Positions 41,281 through 53,238 of a DNA stretch of 64,000 nucleotides are shown one piece after another. Positions within the stretch are counted from its first letter, which is position 1. Each line of letters opens with the position of its first letter. The translations under genes were made by a program, and so were the position numbers. The notes beneath the pieces are model-generated. The model was not told where the DNA came from. It saw only the letters and a list, made by a program, of their open reading frames with translations, and did no database searches. The stretch is from the NCBI RefSeq assembly GCF_001640365.1, contig NZ_LWMI01000006.1:124001-188000 (forward strand). The letters are read 5' to 3'. This DNA comes from Candidatus Arsenophonus triatominarum. GTDB taxonomy: Bacteria > Pseudomonadota > Gammaproteobacteria > Enterobacterales > Enterobacteriaceae.

Positions 41281-41561
41281 TACCCATGTTGACTTGGGAG
41301 CAGAAAGGTCAAATGTTGATTTTAACCGGTGAGCTTGATCGTGATACTCTGCCGGCTTTTTGGCAACAGAGAAATCAGTTGCTAAAAGGTATTAACGCGA
41401 TTAATGTTTCCCAGTTATCTCATATCGATTCTACCGGACTCGCTATGTTTATTAGGTTAAAATCAGAACAGCAGTCAGAGAATAAATGGGTATTTGAAGG
41501 TATTAGTGAGCGTTTTAAGACCCTTATTAGGCTTTATAAACTTGAGGATTTTATGAACTAA
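41277..41561 (+). CDS. mlaB: STAS-domain protein MlaB
   Basis: 94 residues of a single STAS domain; [11 protein letters not shown] contains the conserved Ser-Thr pair. MlaB binds MlaF and stabilises the transporter. The start overlaps the mlaC stop. Near the family length (97). Confidence 0.93.
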   Translation: MIPMLTWEQKGQMLILTGELDRDTLPAFWQQRNQLLKGINAINVSQLSHIDSTGLAMFIRLKSEQQSENKWVFEGISERFKTLIRLYKLEDFMN

Positions 41562-41603
41562 TTGGGTCATAAATTTTAAAAATAGTTTAATATATAAAGC
41601 AAG

Positions 41604-41637
41604 CGCTCTTGTGCATTTTTATGCCAAGGGCGTTTTG
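41604..41637 (+). terminator. Terminator after mlaB
   Basis: CGCTCTTG pairs with CAAGGGCG (one G-U pair) around a 13-base loop and is followed by TTTTG. It lies 43 bases after the mlaB stop. Confidence 0.7.
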
Positions 41638-41708
41638 TTTGATTTGCAGCAGATGATAGATCGATTAGGATAGATGGATTGTCTTTAATGTTAGAATTGA
41701 GTTTAATT

Positions 41709-41981
41709 ATGAATACAAATGAAATAAAGCAAGTATTAATAGAACAATTGAAACTTGATGAAGTGATTGTCAATGGCGATGGTAGTCATTTTCAAATAAT
41801 TGCTGTTGGTGAAATGTTTGACGGTATGAGTAGGGTTAAGCAGCAGCAAGTGATTTATGCACCACTAATGGAATATATTGCAGATAATCGGATCCATGCA
41901 TTATCAATTAAAGCTTATACCCCCGCAGAATGGAAAAGAGATCGTAAGCTTAATGGTTTTAAGACTATACTTTTGCATTAA
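41709..41981 (+). CDS. ibaG: BolA-family protein IbaG
   Basis: 90 residues from the ATG at 41709 ([14 protein letters not shown]). [25 protein letters not shown] and the YTPAEWKRD segment are the BolA/YrbA core with its conserved His. The C-terminus carries a few residues more (KTILLH) than E. coli IbaG. It works with monothiol glutaredoxin in iron-sulfur handling. It lies just before murA. Confidence 0.92.
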   Translation: MNTNEIKQVLIEQLKLDEVIVNGDGSHFQIIAVGEMFDGMSRVKQQQVIYAPLMEYIADNRIHALSIKAYTPAEWKRDRKLNGFKTILLH

Positions 41982-41989
41982 TAATATAA

Positions 41990-43279
<1,290 letters not shown>

Positions 43280-43566
43280 TCTACTATTTTACTAAGGTAA
43301 AAATCAGTAGCTTAGTTAGATTTAGTAGCTCAGACTTGATCTGACAGTTACCGGTTATTTATACAGTACCTGTCAGGTTAAATTTGATTTAAATCTTTCT
43401 CTCTCCAAAGTTGTTTTCCATCGTGTAAAGTTGCCATAGGAGTTCGACCGCAACACATTTTTCCTTGGTGAGTGCGTTGGTTATTATATTCCGCTAACCA
43501 TTTATCTAAATCAGCTTGTAATTCGGCTAAATTACCGAAGATTTTCTTACGAAAAGCCACCTGATA

Positions 43567-44447
43567 TAGCTAGGCGACTTAATTTTGATTACAAGGTGTG
43601 TTATGAGTTATACAATTGATTTTCGACGTAAAGTAATATCTGTAAGGAAAGCCGAAGGTTTAACAATTCGAGAAACTGCGAAACAATTCCGTATTGGAAA
43701 AGCGTCTTTAGTACGTTGGCTTAAACGACCAGAGCCAAAAAATTCAACGCCACGTAAGAGGAAGCTCGATAAAAATGCTTTAGCAAAAGATGTGGAACAG
43801 TATCCAGATGCTTACCAAAAGGAACGGGCAGAGCGATTCGGTGTTTGTAAAAAGACTATTTGGCAATCCCTTAAAAAGCTGGGATTAACCTATAAAAAAA
43901 ACTCTATTCCATCCAAAAACCAACGAAAGCGACAGGCTGGCACATCAGCAAAAAAGACAACAGTATGAAAAAAAAGATAAATCTGTTGTTTTTATTGATG
44001 AAAGTGGTTTTTCACATGACACTCCACGAACTCACGGCTATTCCCCAAAAGGTCACCGTTGTTTTGGCCTGAAAAACTGGGGTGCTAAGGGAAGAACAAA
44101 TGTTATTGGCGCTTTATTGGGAACAACCCTGTTTGCTATCGGATTATTTGATTGCAATATTAATCGTGATGTTTTTTATGTTTGGATCACAAAAATATTG
44201 CTCCCAGAACTTCCTGAAAATTCTGTTATTTTTATGGACAACGCTAGCTTTCACAAAGGTAAGAATATTGAACAGGCAATTATAAACGCAGGACACCAGA
44301 TAGAATATTTGCCTGTGTATTCACCAGATTTAAATCCTATAGAACATAAATGGTCTCAAGCTAAACGTAAAAAGATGGAAACAGGATGCACTATCGATGA
44401 CCTGTTTTTAATACATATGCTGTAATCAAAATTAAGTCGCCTAGCTA
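43567..44447 (+). mobile_element. IS630 family element, copy 5
   Basis: 881 bp; TA at 43565-43566 and 44448-44449. It is opposite in orientation to the IS481 transposase it interrupts. Confidence 0.93.
43603..44425 (+). CDS. IS630 transposase, copy 5, frame interrupted at A8
   Basis: Same as copies 1 and 2, with eight A at 43894-43901. A single T-to-G change (TTT to TGT in the second frame) distinguishes this copy. Confidence 0.75.
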
Positions 44448-44952
44448 TAGAACTCTTGTAATACAGTTTTATGAAAGCGTTCACAAATCCCATTAGTTTG
44501 AGGTGAACGAGCTTTAGTTTTTGTATGATCAATATCATTGATAGCGAGATAAAGTTGATAATCGTGATGTTCAACTTTACCACAATACTCACTGCCTCTG
44601 TCCGTCAGTATACGTAACACCGGTAACCCATGCTGGGAATAAAAAGGGAGAACCTTGTCATTTAATAAATCTGCCGCCGTTATCGCGCTTTTTGTTGTGT
44701 AAAGCTTACAATGAACGACTTTACTGTAAGTATCAATGTAAGTTTGTTGATAAACACGACCAACGCCTTTTAAATGACCGACATAAAAAGTATCTTGTGA
44801 ACCCAGATAACCTGGATGCGCTGTTTCAATTTCACCACAGGCTTCATCATCTTGCGCTTTCTTTTCTAGAGCACTGATTTTGTGATTCTGACAGGATAAT
44901 TCCTTCTGTCTGCGATTTTATCTTCAAGCGCTTTTAGGCGTTTTGTAAAATT

Positions 44953-45144
44953 CACGAGTTTCGCACAGGCATATAAAATTCCAGAAATGGCTTAAAAGCA
45001 ATAGTTAATTTGCAAGTTACTAAAACGTATAAATTTGTTTAAATTACAATAAGTTGCTTTTAATTTATAAGATTTTGTCTATTTATATATTATGCTGAAT
45101 CAAACTTAAAAATAGAGCGTTTTTTTATTGGTGCGAAACTCGTG
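44953..45144 (+). mobile_element. CACGAG MITE, copy 4
   Basis: 192 bp with CACGAGTTTCGCAC ends; AAATT duplicated at 44948-44952 and 45145-45149. It lies inside the IS481 transposase frame. Confidence 0.92.
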
Positions 45145-45597
45145 AAATTATCGAGATTATGGCGCAGCCAAATAGAGCGAACGCCACTCCCCGAAACAAA
45201 AATGCCTTTTTTTCTTAGTTCATTACTACTGCGGTGTTGACCGTATGCAGGGTATTCAATCGCATACTCAACTACAGCGCTTTCAATCTGTTCGTCTACT
45301 CTATTTTTTACGTTAGGCACCCGTCGATTTTGATTAATTAAAGCGTCTATCCCACCATCGTTAACAAGTTCCTGGTAGCGATAAAACGTATCTCGGGATA
45401 CACCCATAATCTTACAGGCTTTTGAGACGTTATTAAGCTCTTCAGCGAGGTTAAGTAACCCGACTTTATGTTTGATACATAGAATTACCTTTTATTTAAT
45501 TATCTAATGATGTTAATTAAAACCGGTAACGCTCTTTTTTAAATCATAATTGTCAGATTAAGTTAAGACTAATATAAGTTAGACTGCTGATTCTTAC

Positions 45598-46671
45598 TTA
45601 TTGTAGTAGTGATTTACCTTCATTGTACTCTTCAATTTTAACGTGGACAGTCATTGTTTTTTCGTTGCGTAGTAGTGTGACAGGGACGATACTGCCAGGA
45701 CTAATTTCAGCAACTTGATCCATTGTTTCCGCAGCCGAGATAACCGGCTGACCATTAACAGAAATAATAATGTCACCGACTTGAATACCGGCATTTTCTG
45801 CAGGGCCATTTGCCGCGACCTGAAAAATACGTAGCCCTTTAATTTGATTAATATCGTTAATGTTAGAGCGAATACGGGGTAAGTCCCGCGCAGTGATACC
45901 GATAAAACCGCGGATCACTCGCCCATCACGAATAAGTTTTTCCATAATTTTAGTTGCTAATTCTGTTGGAATAGCAAAACCTAACCCCTCAGGCGTAAAA
46001 CCATTTTCTGAATGATCAAATGAGAGTGTATTAATTCCCATCAATTCACCTTCAGTATTAATTAGCGCTCCGCCTGAATTTCCATGATTAATAGATGCAT
46101 CGGTTTGTAGAAAATTCTGTCGGCGGGTGGGACTTAGCCCTACACGCCCGGTGGCGCTCATAATTCCTTGTGTTACCGTTTGTCCTAAATTATAGGGGTT
46201 ACCGATGGCTAACACGATATCGCCAACGTGAGCTTTACGTTGTGGGTTAATCGGAATCACAGGAAGATTTTCGGCGTCTATTTTTAAAACAGCCAAGTCT
46301 GTTAAGCTATCTGAGCCAACGATGAGTGCGTCAAAAATTAATCCATCAGGTAGTGCAATCTGAATTTGATCCGCGTTATTAACGACATGTCTATTGGTAA
46401 TAATATAACCGTTACTACTCATAATGACACCAGAGCCTAATGCAGTTAATTCGCGCCCATTTTGGGAAAAACTACCGGTACCGCTGCTATAAACATAAAC
46501 AACTGCCGGTGCTGCTCTACGTACCGCTTTACTATAACTAATTGGTTGATCATCTTTTTTACCGTCGAGGAGGTCAGTGAGTCCTTTTGGGCGTATAGAT
46601 GGAATAGCTATTAGCAAAATAGTAGCGATAACAAGCCCTACAATGACGGCACGAAAAAGCTTGATGAACAT
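45598..46671 (-). CDS. degS: Site-1 envelope-stress protease DegS
   Basis: 357 residues from the ATG at 46671 (MFIKLFRAVIVGLVIATILL, an N-terminal membrane anchor); a longer frame adds 21 unlikely residues. Trypsin-like domain with TNRHVV, LTDLAVLK and GNSGGALI (Ser199), then one PDZ domain (FQVAANGPAENAGIQVGD). DegS cuts RseA when misfolded outer-membrane proteins bind its PDZ, releasing sigma-E. It follows degQ on the same strand, as in E. coli. Confidence 0.95.
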   Translation of the reverse strand: MFIKLFRAVIVGLVIATILLIAIPSIRPKGLTDLLDGKKDDQPISYSKAVRRAAPAVVYVYSSGTGSFSQNGRELTALGSGVIMSSNGYIITNRHVVNNADQIQIALPDGLIFDALIVGSDSLTDLAVLKIDAENLPVIPINPQRKAHVGDIVLAIGNPYNLGQTVTQGIMSATGRVGLSPTRRQNFLQTDASINHGNSGGALINTEGELMGINTLSFDHSENGFTPEGLGFAIPTELATKIMEKLIRDGRVIRGFIGITARDLPRIRSNINDINQIKGLRIFQVAANGPAENAGIQVGDIIISVNGQPVISAAETMDQVAEISPGSIVPVTLLRNEKTMTVHVKIEEYNEGKSLLQ

Positions 46672-46778
46672 AAGTAAGTATTCTGTAATAAAAGATAAAC
46701 GAGATAATAAAATAGCAGGATACCATAAATACAAACAGGTACGATAGTTAACAGTACCAGTACCTGTTTGCTGGGTGA

Positions 46779-48200
46779 TTAATTGAATATATTATTACCG
46801 CGAAGTAATAAGTAGATATTTTGATCACCACGTAAAATATTTAATGCTAAAGCAGTAGGTTTAGTTTCAATAATTTTACGCAGTTGATTAATATTTTCTA
46901 TCCGTTGTTCGTTGGCACTAATAATAAGATCACCTTTTGCCAGGCCAAGCATGGCTGCAGGTGAATTAGACGAAACGTTATCGACCTTAACACCTTTAGT
47001 GCCTTTGATTGTACTATTGCTCAAAGTGGCTCCCATTAGTGATGTGGTTAAAATTTCGGCTTTCGTACTGCTGGAATCACTATCTTTTAAGGTAACATTC
47101 ACTTCCATTGGCTTGCCTTTGCGTAGTAGACCGATGGTGATCTGCTTACTGATTTCACTAGTGCCAATTTTAGCTTTCAATTCAGCGAAACTATTGACAT
47201 AGTTGTTATTAATCGAAACCAAAATATCACCAGATTGAATGCCTGCTTTAGCTGCTGCAGAATTTGGTATCACTTCACTGACAAATGCCCCTTTTTGCAC
47301 ATCAATCTTCAATGCTTTCGCTACATCAGAAGTCATTTCAATGCCTTTGATCCCTAGCAATCCACGTTTTACTTTACCATATTTGATAATTTGATCGCTA
47401 AGAGATTTAGCCATATTGGACGGAATTGCAAAGCCGATACCAATACTACCCTCACTAGGCGCTAAAATAGCGGTATTAATGCCAATCAGTTCACCATTGA
47501 GATTAACTAATGCGCCACCTGAGTTACCTCTATTAATAGAAGCGTCAGTTTGAATAAAATTTTCTAGACTTTCTACGTTTAAACCACTACGACCCAATCC
47601 AGAAATAATGCCTGATGTTGTTGTTTGACCTAAGCCAAAAGGGTTACCAACAGCAATAGCAAAATCACCAACTCGCAGTTTATCGGAATCAGCTATTTTA
47701 ATCGCCACTAAGTTCAATTTTTTCAGATTTGCTGTACTTGAATCCTTGATTTGTAATAGGGCGATATCTGTTTGAGGATCACGGCCGATAAGCTTAACGT
47801 CAATTTCTCTGCCATCATTAAGCTGAATTTGGATGCTATTAGCATTATCGATGACATGGTTATTAGTTAGGATATAACCTTTTTCAGCATCAATAATAAC
47901 CCCGGAGCCTAATCCTTCAAAAGGGAGAATACTTTGTTGTTGTGAGGGAAAATTGGGCCCAAAAAAGAATTTAAATTCTTCGGGTAGCTGTTGATTTTGA
48001 ACATGTGTTCCAGATACACGAATACTAACTACGGCAGGAAGTACTTTTTCTAGCATCGGTGCTAGGCTAGGTAATTCTTGACCAGATGATAAAGTAATTG
48101 GTGGCATTGATGCAGAATGACTTACTGCAGGTATATTTATGAGTGAAAGACTGATACTCATAGCTAATATAGTTAAAAAATGTTTCTCTTTTTTCATCAT
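46779..48200 (-). CDS. degQ: Periplasmic serine protease DegQ (DegP family)
   Basis: 473 residues with a signal peptide (about 1-29), the trypsin-like domain (LTNNHVID, TDIALLQIK, RGNSGGALVN) and two PDZ domains (about 280-370 and 385-473). The linker after the first strands (QQLPEEFKFFFG) is short as in DegQ, not the long LA loop of DegP, and degS is next to it, so I name it DegQ. Two ATGs begin the frame and either may be used. Confidence 0.9.
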   Translation of the reverse strand: MMKKEKHFLTILAMSISLSLINIPAVSHSASMPPITLSSGQELPSLAPMLEKVLPAVVSIRVSGTHVQNQQLPEEFKFFFGPNFPSQQQSILPFEGLGSGVIIDAEKGYILTNNHVIDNANSIQIQLNDGREIDVKLIGRDPQTDIALLQIKDSSTANLKKLNLVAIKIADSDKLRVGDFAIAVGNPFGLGQTTTSGIISGLGRSGLNVESLENFIQTDASINRGNSGGALVNLNGELIGINTAILAPSEGSIGIGFAIPSNMAKSLSDQIIKYGKVKRGLLGIKGIEMTSDVAKALKIDVQKGAFVSEVIPNSAAAKAGIQSGDILVSINNNYVNSFAELKAKIGTSEISKQITIGLLRKGKPMEVNVTLKDSDSSSTKAEILTTSLMGATLSNSTIKGTKGVKVDNVSSNSPAAMLGLAKGDLIISANEQRIENINQLRKIIETKPTALALNILRGDQNIYLLLRGNNIFN

Positions 48201-48442
48201 GAATTCAATTCTCTTACATACCTAATTTATTTAAGGTAATTTGCTATCCTGGATAGAATAAGGCCTCAGCAGGTTTAAGACTTTAAATTATGCAAAAAAG
48301 TTCAGCCAACAGATAGTAGTAATCGTTTTTTTACATGTATTTACATGATATTAATTTTTTACAACAAAATAACTCTATCAGGTGGATACGCTACCATCAA
48401 AACTAAGTAAAGATGCAATTTTATTAATATATGTAACCTAAT

Positions 48443-48847
48443 TTACCTTCTTTTTTCTTTTATTGTGCGAAATAAGCCAGAAGAACCTTCAGAGTAATCT
48501 TTAGGTGGTAAATTAACGGGAGCTTGATCATTGTCTAATTCTGATTCAGTCAAACGATAGTTAAAAGGGTTGTTTTGTATTGGCATATTAGGCATCAATT
48601 CATGAGAACTTTTCGCCATATGCTGATAGAGTTGACGATAATCTTGCGCCATGCTATCGAGTAACTCTGCACTACGCGCAAAATGGCTAACCAATTCTTT
48701 ACGATATTCTTCCAATTCATGGTTTTTCTTTTCAAGTTCAGCTTGTAAAGCTTGTTGGTTGCGTAGCTTGGTATTGCCGAAGCGAACTACTAGTGCACCA
48801 ATAATGAAACCTACAATTAGACCGATTAGTGCATATTCCCAAGTCAT
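48443..48847 (-). CDS. zapG: Inner-membrane division/envelope protein ZapG (YhcB)
   Basis: 134 residues of the DUF1043 family: an N-terminal anchor (YALIGLIVGFIIGALVVRFG), a long coiled coil (about 25-75) and a disordered tail. It affects cell division and envelope growth and lies next to zapE and degQ as in E. coli. Confidence 0.92.
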   Translation of the reverse strand: MTWEYALIGLIVGFIIGALVVRFGNTKLRNQQALQAELEKKNHELEEYRKELVSHFARSAELLDSMAQDYRQLYQHMAKSSHELMPNMPIQNNPFNYRLTESELDNDQAPVNLPPKDYSEGSSGLFRTIKEKRR

Positions 48848-49012
48848 GTTGACTCCTTCATTAACAAAACAACATTTATTTTCATAGAAATAAATTCACA
48901 GTATAGCAGTCACTATACCTGTTAAAAGGCCATAAGTGAAAGTGGGAAAAGTTATTGCTAATGATTTCATAGTATTTTGAGGTATTAAAGTAGCAAAGAT
49001 TATCGATATAAC

Positions 49013-49204
49013 CACGAGTTTCGCACCAATAAAAAAACGCTCTATTTTTAAGTTTAATTCAGCATAATATATAAATAGACAAAATCTTATAAATTAAAAG
49101 CAACTTATTGTAATTTAAACAAATTTATACGTTTTAGTAACGTGCAAATTAACCATTGCTTTTAAGCCATTTCTGGAATTTTATATGCCTGTGCGAAACT
49201 CGTG
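49013..49204 (-). mobile_element. CACGAG MITE, copy 5
   Basis: 192 bp in reversed orientation relative to the other copies; ATAAC duplicated at 49008-49012 and 49205-49209. It lies between the divergent zapG and zapE genes, about 65 bases before the zapE start, and may have displaced a promoter. Confidence 0.92.
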
Positions 49205-49268
49205 ATAACGTTTATGATTGGTTTCATTGGTCAATAAAATTATGACATTTTTAAGGAGTATCACGTTG

Positions 49269-50381
49269 ATGGCATTGTTGACTCCCACTAAACTTTACCA
49301 ACAGTTTTTGGCTACCGGTGATTATCAATTTGATGAGGTGCAAAGTGAGGCGATAGCACGTTTAGATATTATTCATCATCAGTTGCTTAATAAAACATCT
49401 CAGTTATCATTGAAAAATAAAATTGGCCAATTATTTGCTAAGAAACCTCATACAAATCGTGAGTCTGTGCAGGGATTATATATGTGGGGTGGTGTTGGCC
49501 GAGGTAAAACTTGGTTGATGGATCTTTTTTATCAGAGTTTACCAGATGGCAGAAAATTACGCTTACATTTTCATCGTTTCATGTGGCGAGTGCAGAATGA
49601 AATGATTGAGTTACAAGGTCAGCCAGATCCATTGGAAATTATTGCCGATAGATTTAAAAAACGGACCGATGTTTTATGCTTTGATGAGTTTTTTGTCTCT
49701 GATATTACTGATGCCATGATTTTGGCAACGTTATTGAAAGCTTTATTTGCCAGAGGCATTTGCTTAATAGCAACGTCTAATATTCCTCCAGATGAACTCT
49801 ATCGAAATGGATTGCAACGAACACGTTTTCTACCCGCGATCGAACAAATTAAAAAATATTGTGACATTATCAATGTTGATGCAGGTATTGATTATCGTTT
49901 ACGTACTTTGAAGCAAGCCGGTCTTTATCTTACGCCAATTGGTGAAGCGAACTGCAATCGTATGGATGAGATATTTATTAAATTAGCCGGCAAATCTGGA
50001 GTTAGGTTTCCTATTCTTGAGATTAATCATCGTACTATGCCGGCAATTTGTACCGCAGAAGGCATTTTATCGATTGAATTTAAAGTATTATGTGAAGATG
50101 CTCGTAGTCAAAATGACTATATCGTTTTAGCGAAAGATTATCATACGGTACTACTGTATAATGTTTTGTTGATGTCAGAACTCCATGAAGATGTAGCCAG
50201 GCGTTTTCTCGCTCTGATTGATGAATTTTATGAACGAAAAGTTAAGTTGATTATTAATGCTGAGGTAGCAATGGATAAACTTTACCAAGGGCATTTGTTA
50301 CGTTTTGAATATCAACGTTGTTTATCAAGATTGCAAGAAATGCAGAGTGAAGAATACCTAAAATTACCTCATATAGCTTGA
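49269..50381 (+). CDS. zapE: Division-associated AAA ATPase ZapE
   Basis: 370 residues from the ATG at 49269, the start best placed after the AAGGAG at 49253-49258; upstream ATGs are possible. Walker A GGVGRGKTWLMD, Walker B VLCFDEFFVSDI and the arginine-rich RFLPAIE region match AFG1/ZapE ATPases. It acts on Z-ring stability under stress. A MITE insertion lies just upstream. Confidence 0.92.
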   Translation: MALLTPTKLYQQFLATGDYQFDEVQSEAIARLDIIHHQLLNKTSQLSLKNKIGQLFAKKPHTNRESVQGLYMWGGVGRGKTWLMDLFYQSLPDGRKLRLHFHRFMWRVQNEMIELQGQPDPLEIIADRFKKRTDVLCFDEFFVSDITDAMILATLLKALFARGICLIATSNIPPDELYRNGLQRTRFLPAIEQIKKYCDIINVDAGIDYRLRTLKQAGLYLTPIGEANCNRMDEIFIKLAGKSGVRFPILEINHRTMPAICTAEGILSIEFKVLCEDARSQNDYIVLAKDYHTVLLYNVLLMSELHEDVARRFLALIDEFYERKVKLIINAEVAMDKLYQGHLLRFEYQRCLSRLQEMQSEEYLKLPHIA

Positions 50382-50451
50382 TTAGCGGGTAATAATACAA
50401 TAAATTGACGAGAAATTTATTTTTTTGGTCGATTTTTGGCAAAAAATTCTC

Positions 50452-51065
<614 letters not shown>

Positions 51066-51080
51066 TCGGGATGGATATAG

Positions 51081-51476
<396 letters not shown>

Positions 51477-51505
51477 TTTCTTGTTTTTACAACAAATTAT
51501 TAACA

Positions 51506-51533
51506 AAAAGCCCGCCTAAAGGCGGTCTTTTTG
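51506..51533 (+). terminator. Terminator after rpsI
   Basis: A CCGCC / GGCGG stem with a TAAA loop, flanked by A5 and T5, lies 35 bases after the rpsI stop. Confidence 0.85.
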
Positions 51534-51869
51534 CATGTTATAAATTTATATCATCTTGAGATTATTAATTTAATTTTTTTTATTAATTTTTTCAATAAAA
51601 AATAGCTTTAATTTTGTACATTTATCATAAAATCTTGTCAAACTTTCCCCCATATTGAACAAAATCTGATAGACTGTAGGCCATTATTTTCTTATCTATT
51701 TCTCACCAGATTTGGTGGAAATAACATGTATTAATTGTAGTTTAATAAATAAAGGTCAAATGTCTGTTAACCGAGCAAGTTGGTTCACCAGCATTTTAAA
51801 TATGTAAGAATAGCCTGATTAATTATATTATGGCTGTTTATTCTTTTTTAATAAAACTTGGAGGTTTTC
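51534..51869. other. Intergenic region upstream of sspA
   Basis: About 335 AT-rich bases. They must hold the sspA promoter, but several -10-like sequences compete and I cannot choose one. A GGAGG site lies at 51860-51864. No repeat or coding frame seen. Confidence 0.5.
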
Positions 51870-52511
51870 ATGGCTGTCGCTGCCAACAAACGTTCGGTAA
51901 TGACACTGTTTTCCGGCCCGACCGACATATTTAGCCATCAAGTGCGGATCGTATTGGCAGAAAAGGGCGTGAGCGTTGAGATTGAGAATGTTGAAGCAGG
52001 TAATTTGCCTCAAGATTTGATTGATCTAAATCCTTACCAAACAGTACCAACGCTAGTTGATAGAGAATTAACATTGTATGATTCCCGTATTGTTATGGAA
52101 TATCTTGATGAACGCTTTCCGCATCCACCATTGATGCCTGTTTATCCCGTTGCTCGTGGTAATAGTCGTTTGATGATATATCGGATAGACAAGGATTGGT
52201 ATTCTTTGATGTATAAGATTGAAAATAAGGATCCTCAAGTTGATGCTGCCCGTAAGCAGTTAAGGGAGGAACTGATAGCAATCTCGCCAATTTTTAAAGA
52301 AAGACCGTTTTTTATGAGCGAAGAATTTAGTCTAGTTGATTGCTATTTAGCTCCCCTTTTATGGCGTTTACCTTACTGGAAGATCGACATCCCTAAAGGA
52401 AAAGAAACAGAGGGCATTCGTTCTTATATGGAACGTGTATTTGAGCGAGACTCTTTCCTTGCTTCATTAACTGAAGCTGAGCGTGAGATGCTTTTATCTA
52501 CCACAGGTTAA
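51870..52511 (+). CDS. sspA: Stringent starvation protein A
   Basis: 213 residues from the ATG at 51870 (MAVAANKRSVMTLFSGPTD, nearly identical to E. coli). Glutathione-transferase fold: thioredoxin-like N-terminus and helical C-terminus (SLVDCYLAPLLWRLP). It binds RNA polymerase and affects stationary-phase transcription. PHP at the surface-exposed turn (RFPHPPLMPVYP) is conserved. sspB follows 6 bases later. Confidence 0.97.
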   Translation: MAVAANKRSVMTLFSGPTDIFSHQVRIVLAEKGVSVEIENVEAGNLPQDLIDLNPYQTVPTLVDRELTLYDSRIVMEYLDERFPHPPLMPVYPVARGNSRLMIYRIDKDWYSLMYKIENKDPQVDAARKQLREELIAISPIFKERPFFMSEEFSLVDCYLAPLLWRLPYWKIDIPKGKETEGIRSYMERVFERDSFLASLTEAEREMLLSTTG

Positions 52512-52517
52512 TTTATT

Positions 52518-53006
52518 ATGGAATTGTTAGGAATGTCGCCACGTCGTCCTTACCTTCTTAGGGCTCATTATGAATGGCTTCTCGACAATAATATGACACC
52601 CCATTTAGTTGTGGATGTTAATATTTTTGGCGTAAATGTACCGATGGAATATGCGCATAAAGGACAGATTATTTTAAATATTACACCTTCTGCCGTCGGT
52701 AATTTAGAACTGACTAATGAAATTGTCAGCTTCAATGCCCGTTTTAGTGGCGTTCCTCGCCATGTTGAAGTACCTATGAGCGCTATTATTGCTATCTATG
52801 GGCGCGAAAATGGAGCAGGAATGATGTTTGAACCTGAGCCAGAATATGAGGGTGGTGCAGGTAATTCTATTGCTCAAAGTGAAAATTTAGTACTGGTTAG
52901 TGATACTGAGCTATCAAACGAAGCGCAAGAAATAACGCCGATTTCATCTTCTGATGATGAGCCACCGAAAGGACGCCGACGCCCGACGCTACGTGTTATA
53001 AAATAA
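52518..53006 (+). CDS. sspB: ClpXP adaptor SspB
   Basis: 162 residues (165 in E. coli). The SspB fold (SPRRPYLLRAHYEWLLDNNMTP) recognises ssrA tags. After a disordered acidic linker, the tail GRRRPTLRVIK is the ClpX-binding motif. Intact. Confidence 0.97.
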   Translation: MELLGMSPRRPYLLRAHYEWLLDNNMTPHLVVDVNIFGVNVPMEYAHKGQIILNITPSAVGNLELTNEIVSFNARFSGVPRHVEVPMSAIIAIYGRENGAGMMFEPEPEYEGGAGNSIAQSENLVLVSDTELSNEAQEITPISSSDDEPPKGRRRPTLRVIK

Positions 53007-53022
53007 GGTATATCATGATTGA

Positions 53023-53049
53023 GGGGAGTATCAAATACTACCCTTTTTT
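53023..53049 (+). terminator. Terminator after sspB
   Basis: GGGGAGTAT pairs with ATACTACCC (one bulged A) and is followed by TTTTTTC, 17 bases after the sspB stop. Confidence 0.82.
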
Positions 53050-53238
53050 CTTTTTTAAATCTATATTTTTTGTTTATTAAATTTTTATTTATCTGATAAT
53101 TATAAAATTTCGTTTATAAATTAATTCATTATTCATGAAAATCTAAATGTAAATTATCCCTCATAATGTATGTTAGATCCCTCTGTTTTTTATCTATATA
53201 AGTTATGATTTAAGCTGATTTTTTGTATCGGAGTGTGT

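Larger units (their letters stand above)
43378..45490 (-). pseudogene. IS481 transposase, interrupted
   Basis: On the minus strand the pieces run from a helix-turn-helix (MGVSRDTFYRYQELVNDGG, near 45400) through the integrase core (HPGYLGSQDTFY; LRILTDRGSEYCG; SPQTNGICERFHK) to KDLNQI at 43378. IS630 and the MITE break it, there is a frame break near 44880, and a short deletion affects the first codons. Confidence 0.8.
43321..45576 (-). mobile_element. IS481 family element with nested IS630 and MITE
   Basis: Both ends are present (CTCAGACTTGATCTGACA and, reversed, CTTAACTTAATCTGACA), and AGTTAGA occurs at both flanks (43314-43320 and 45577-45583), a likely 7-bp duplication. IS630 copy 5 (43567-44447) and a MITE (44953-45144) split the transposase. 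Confidence 0.82.
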
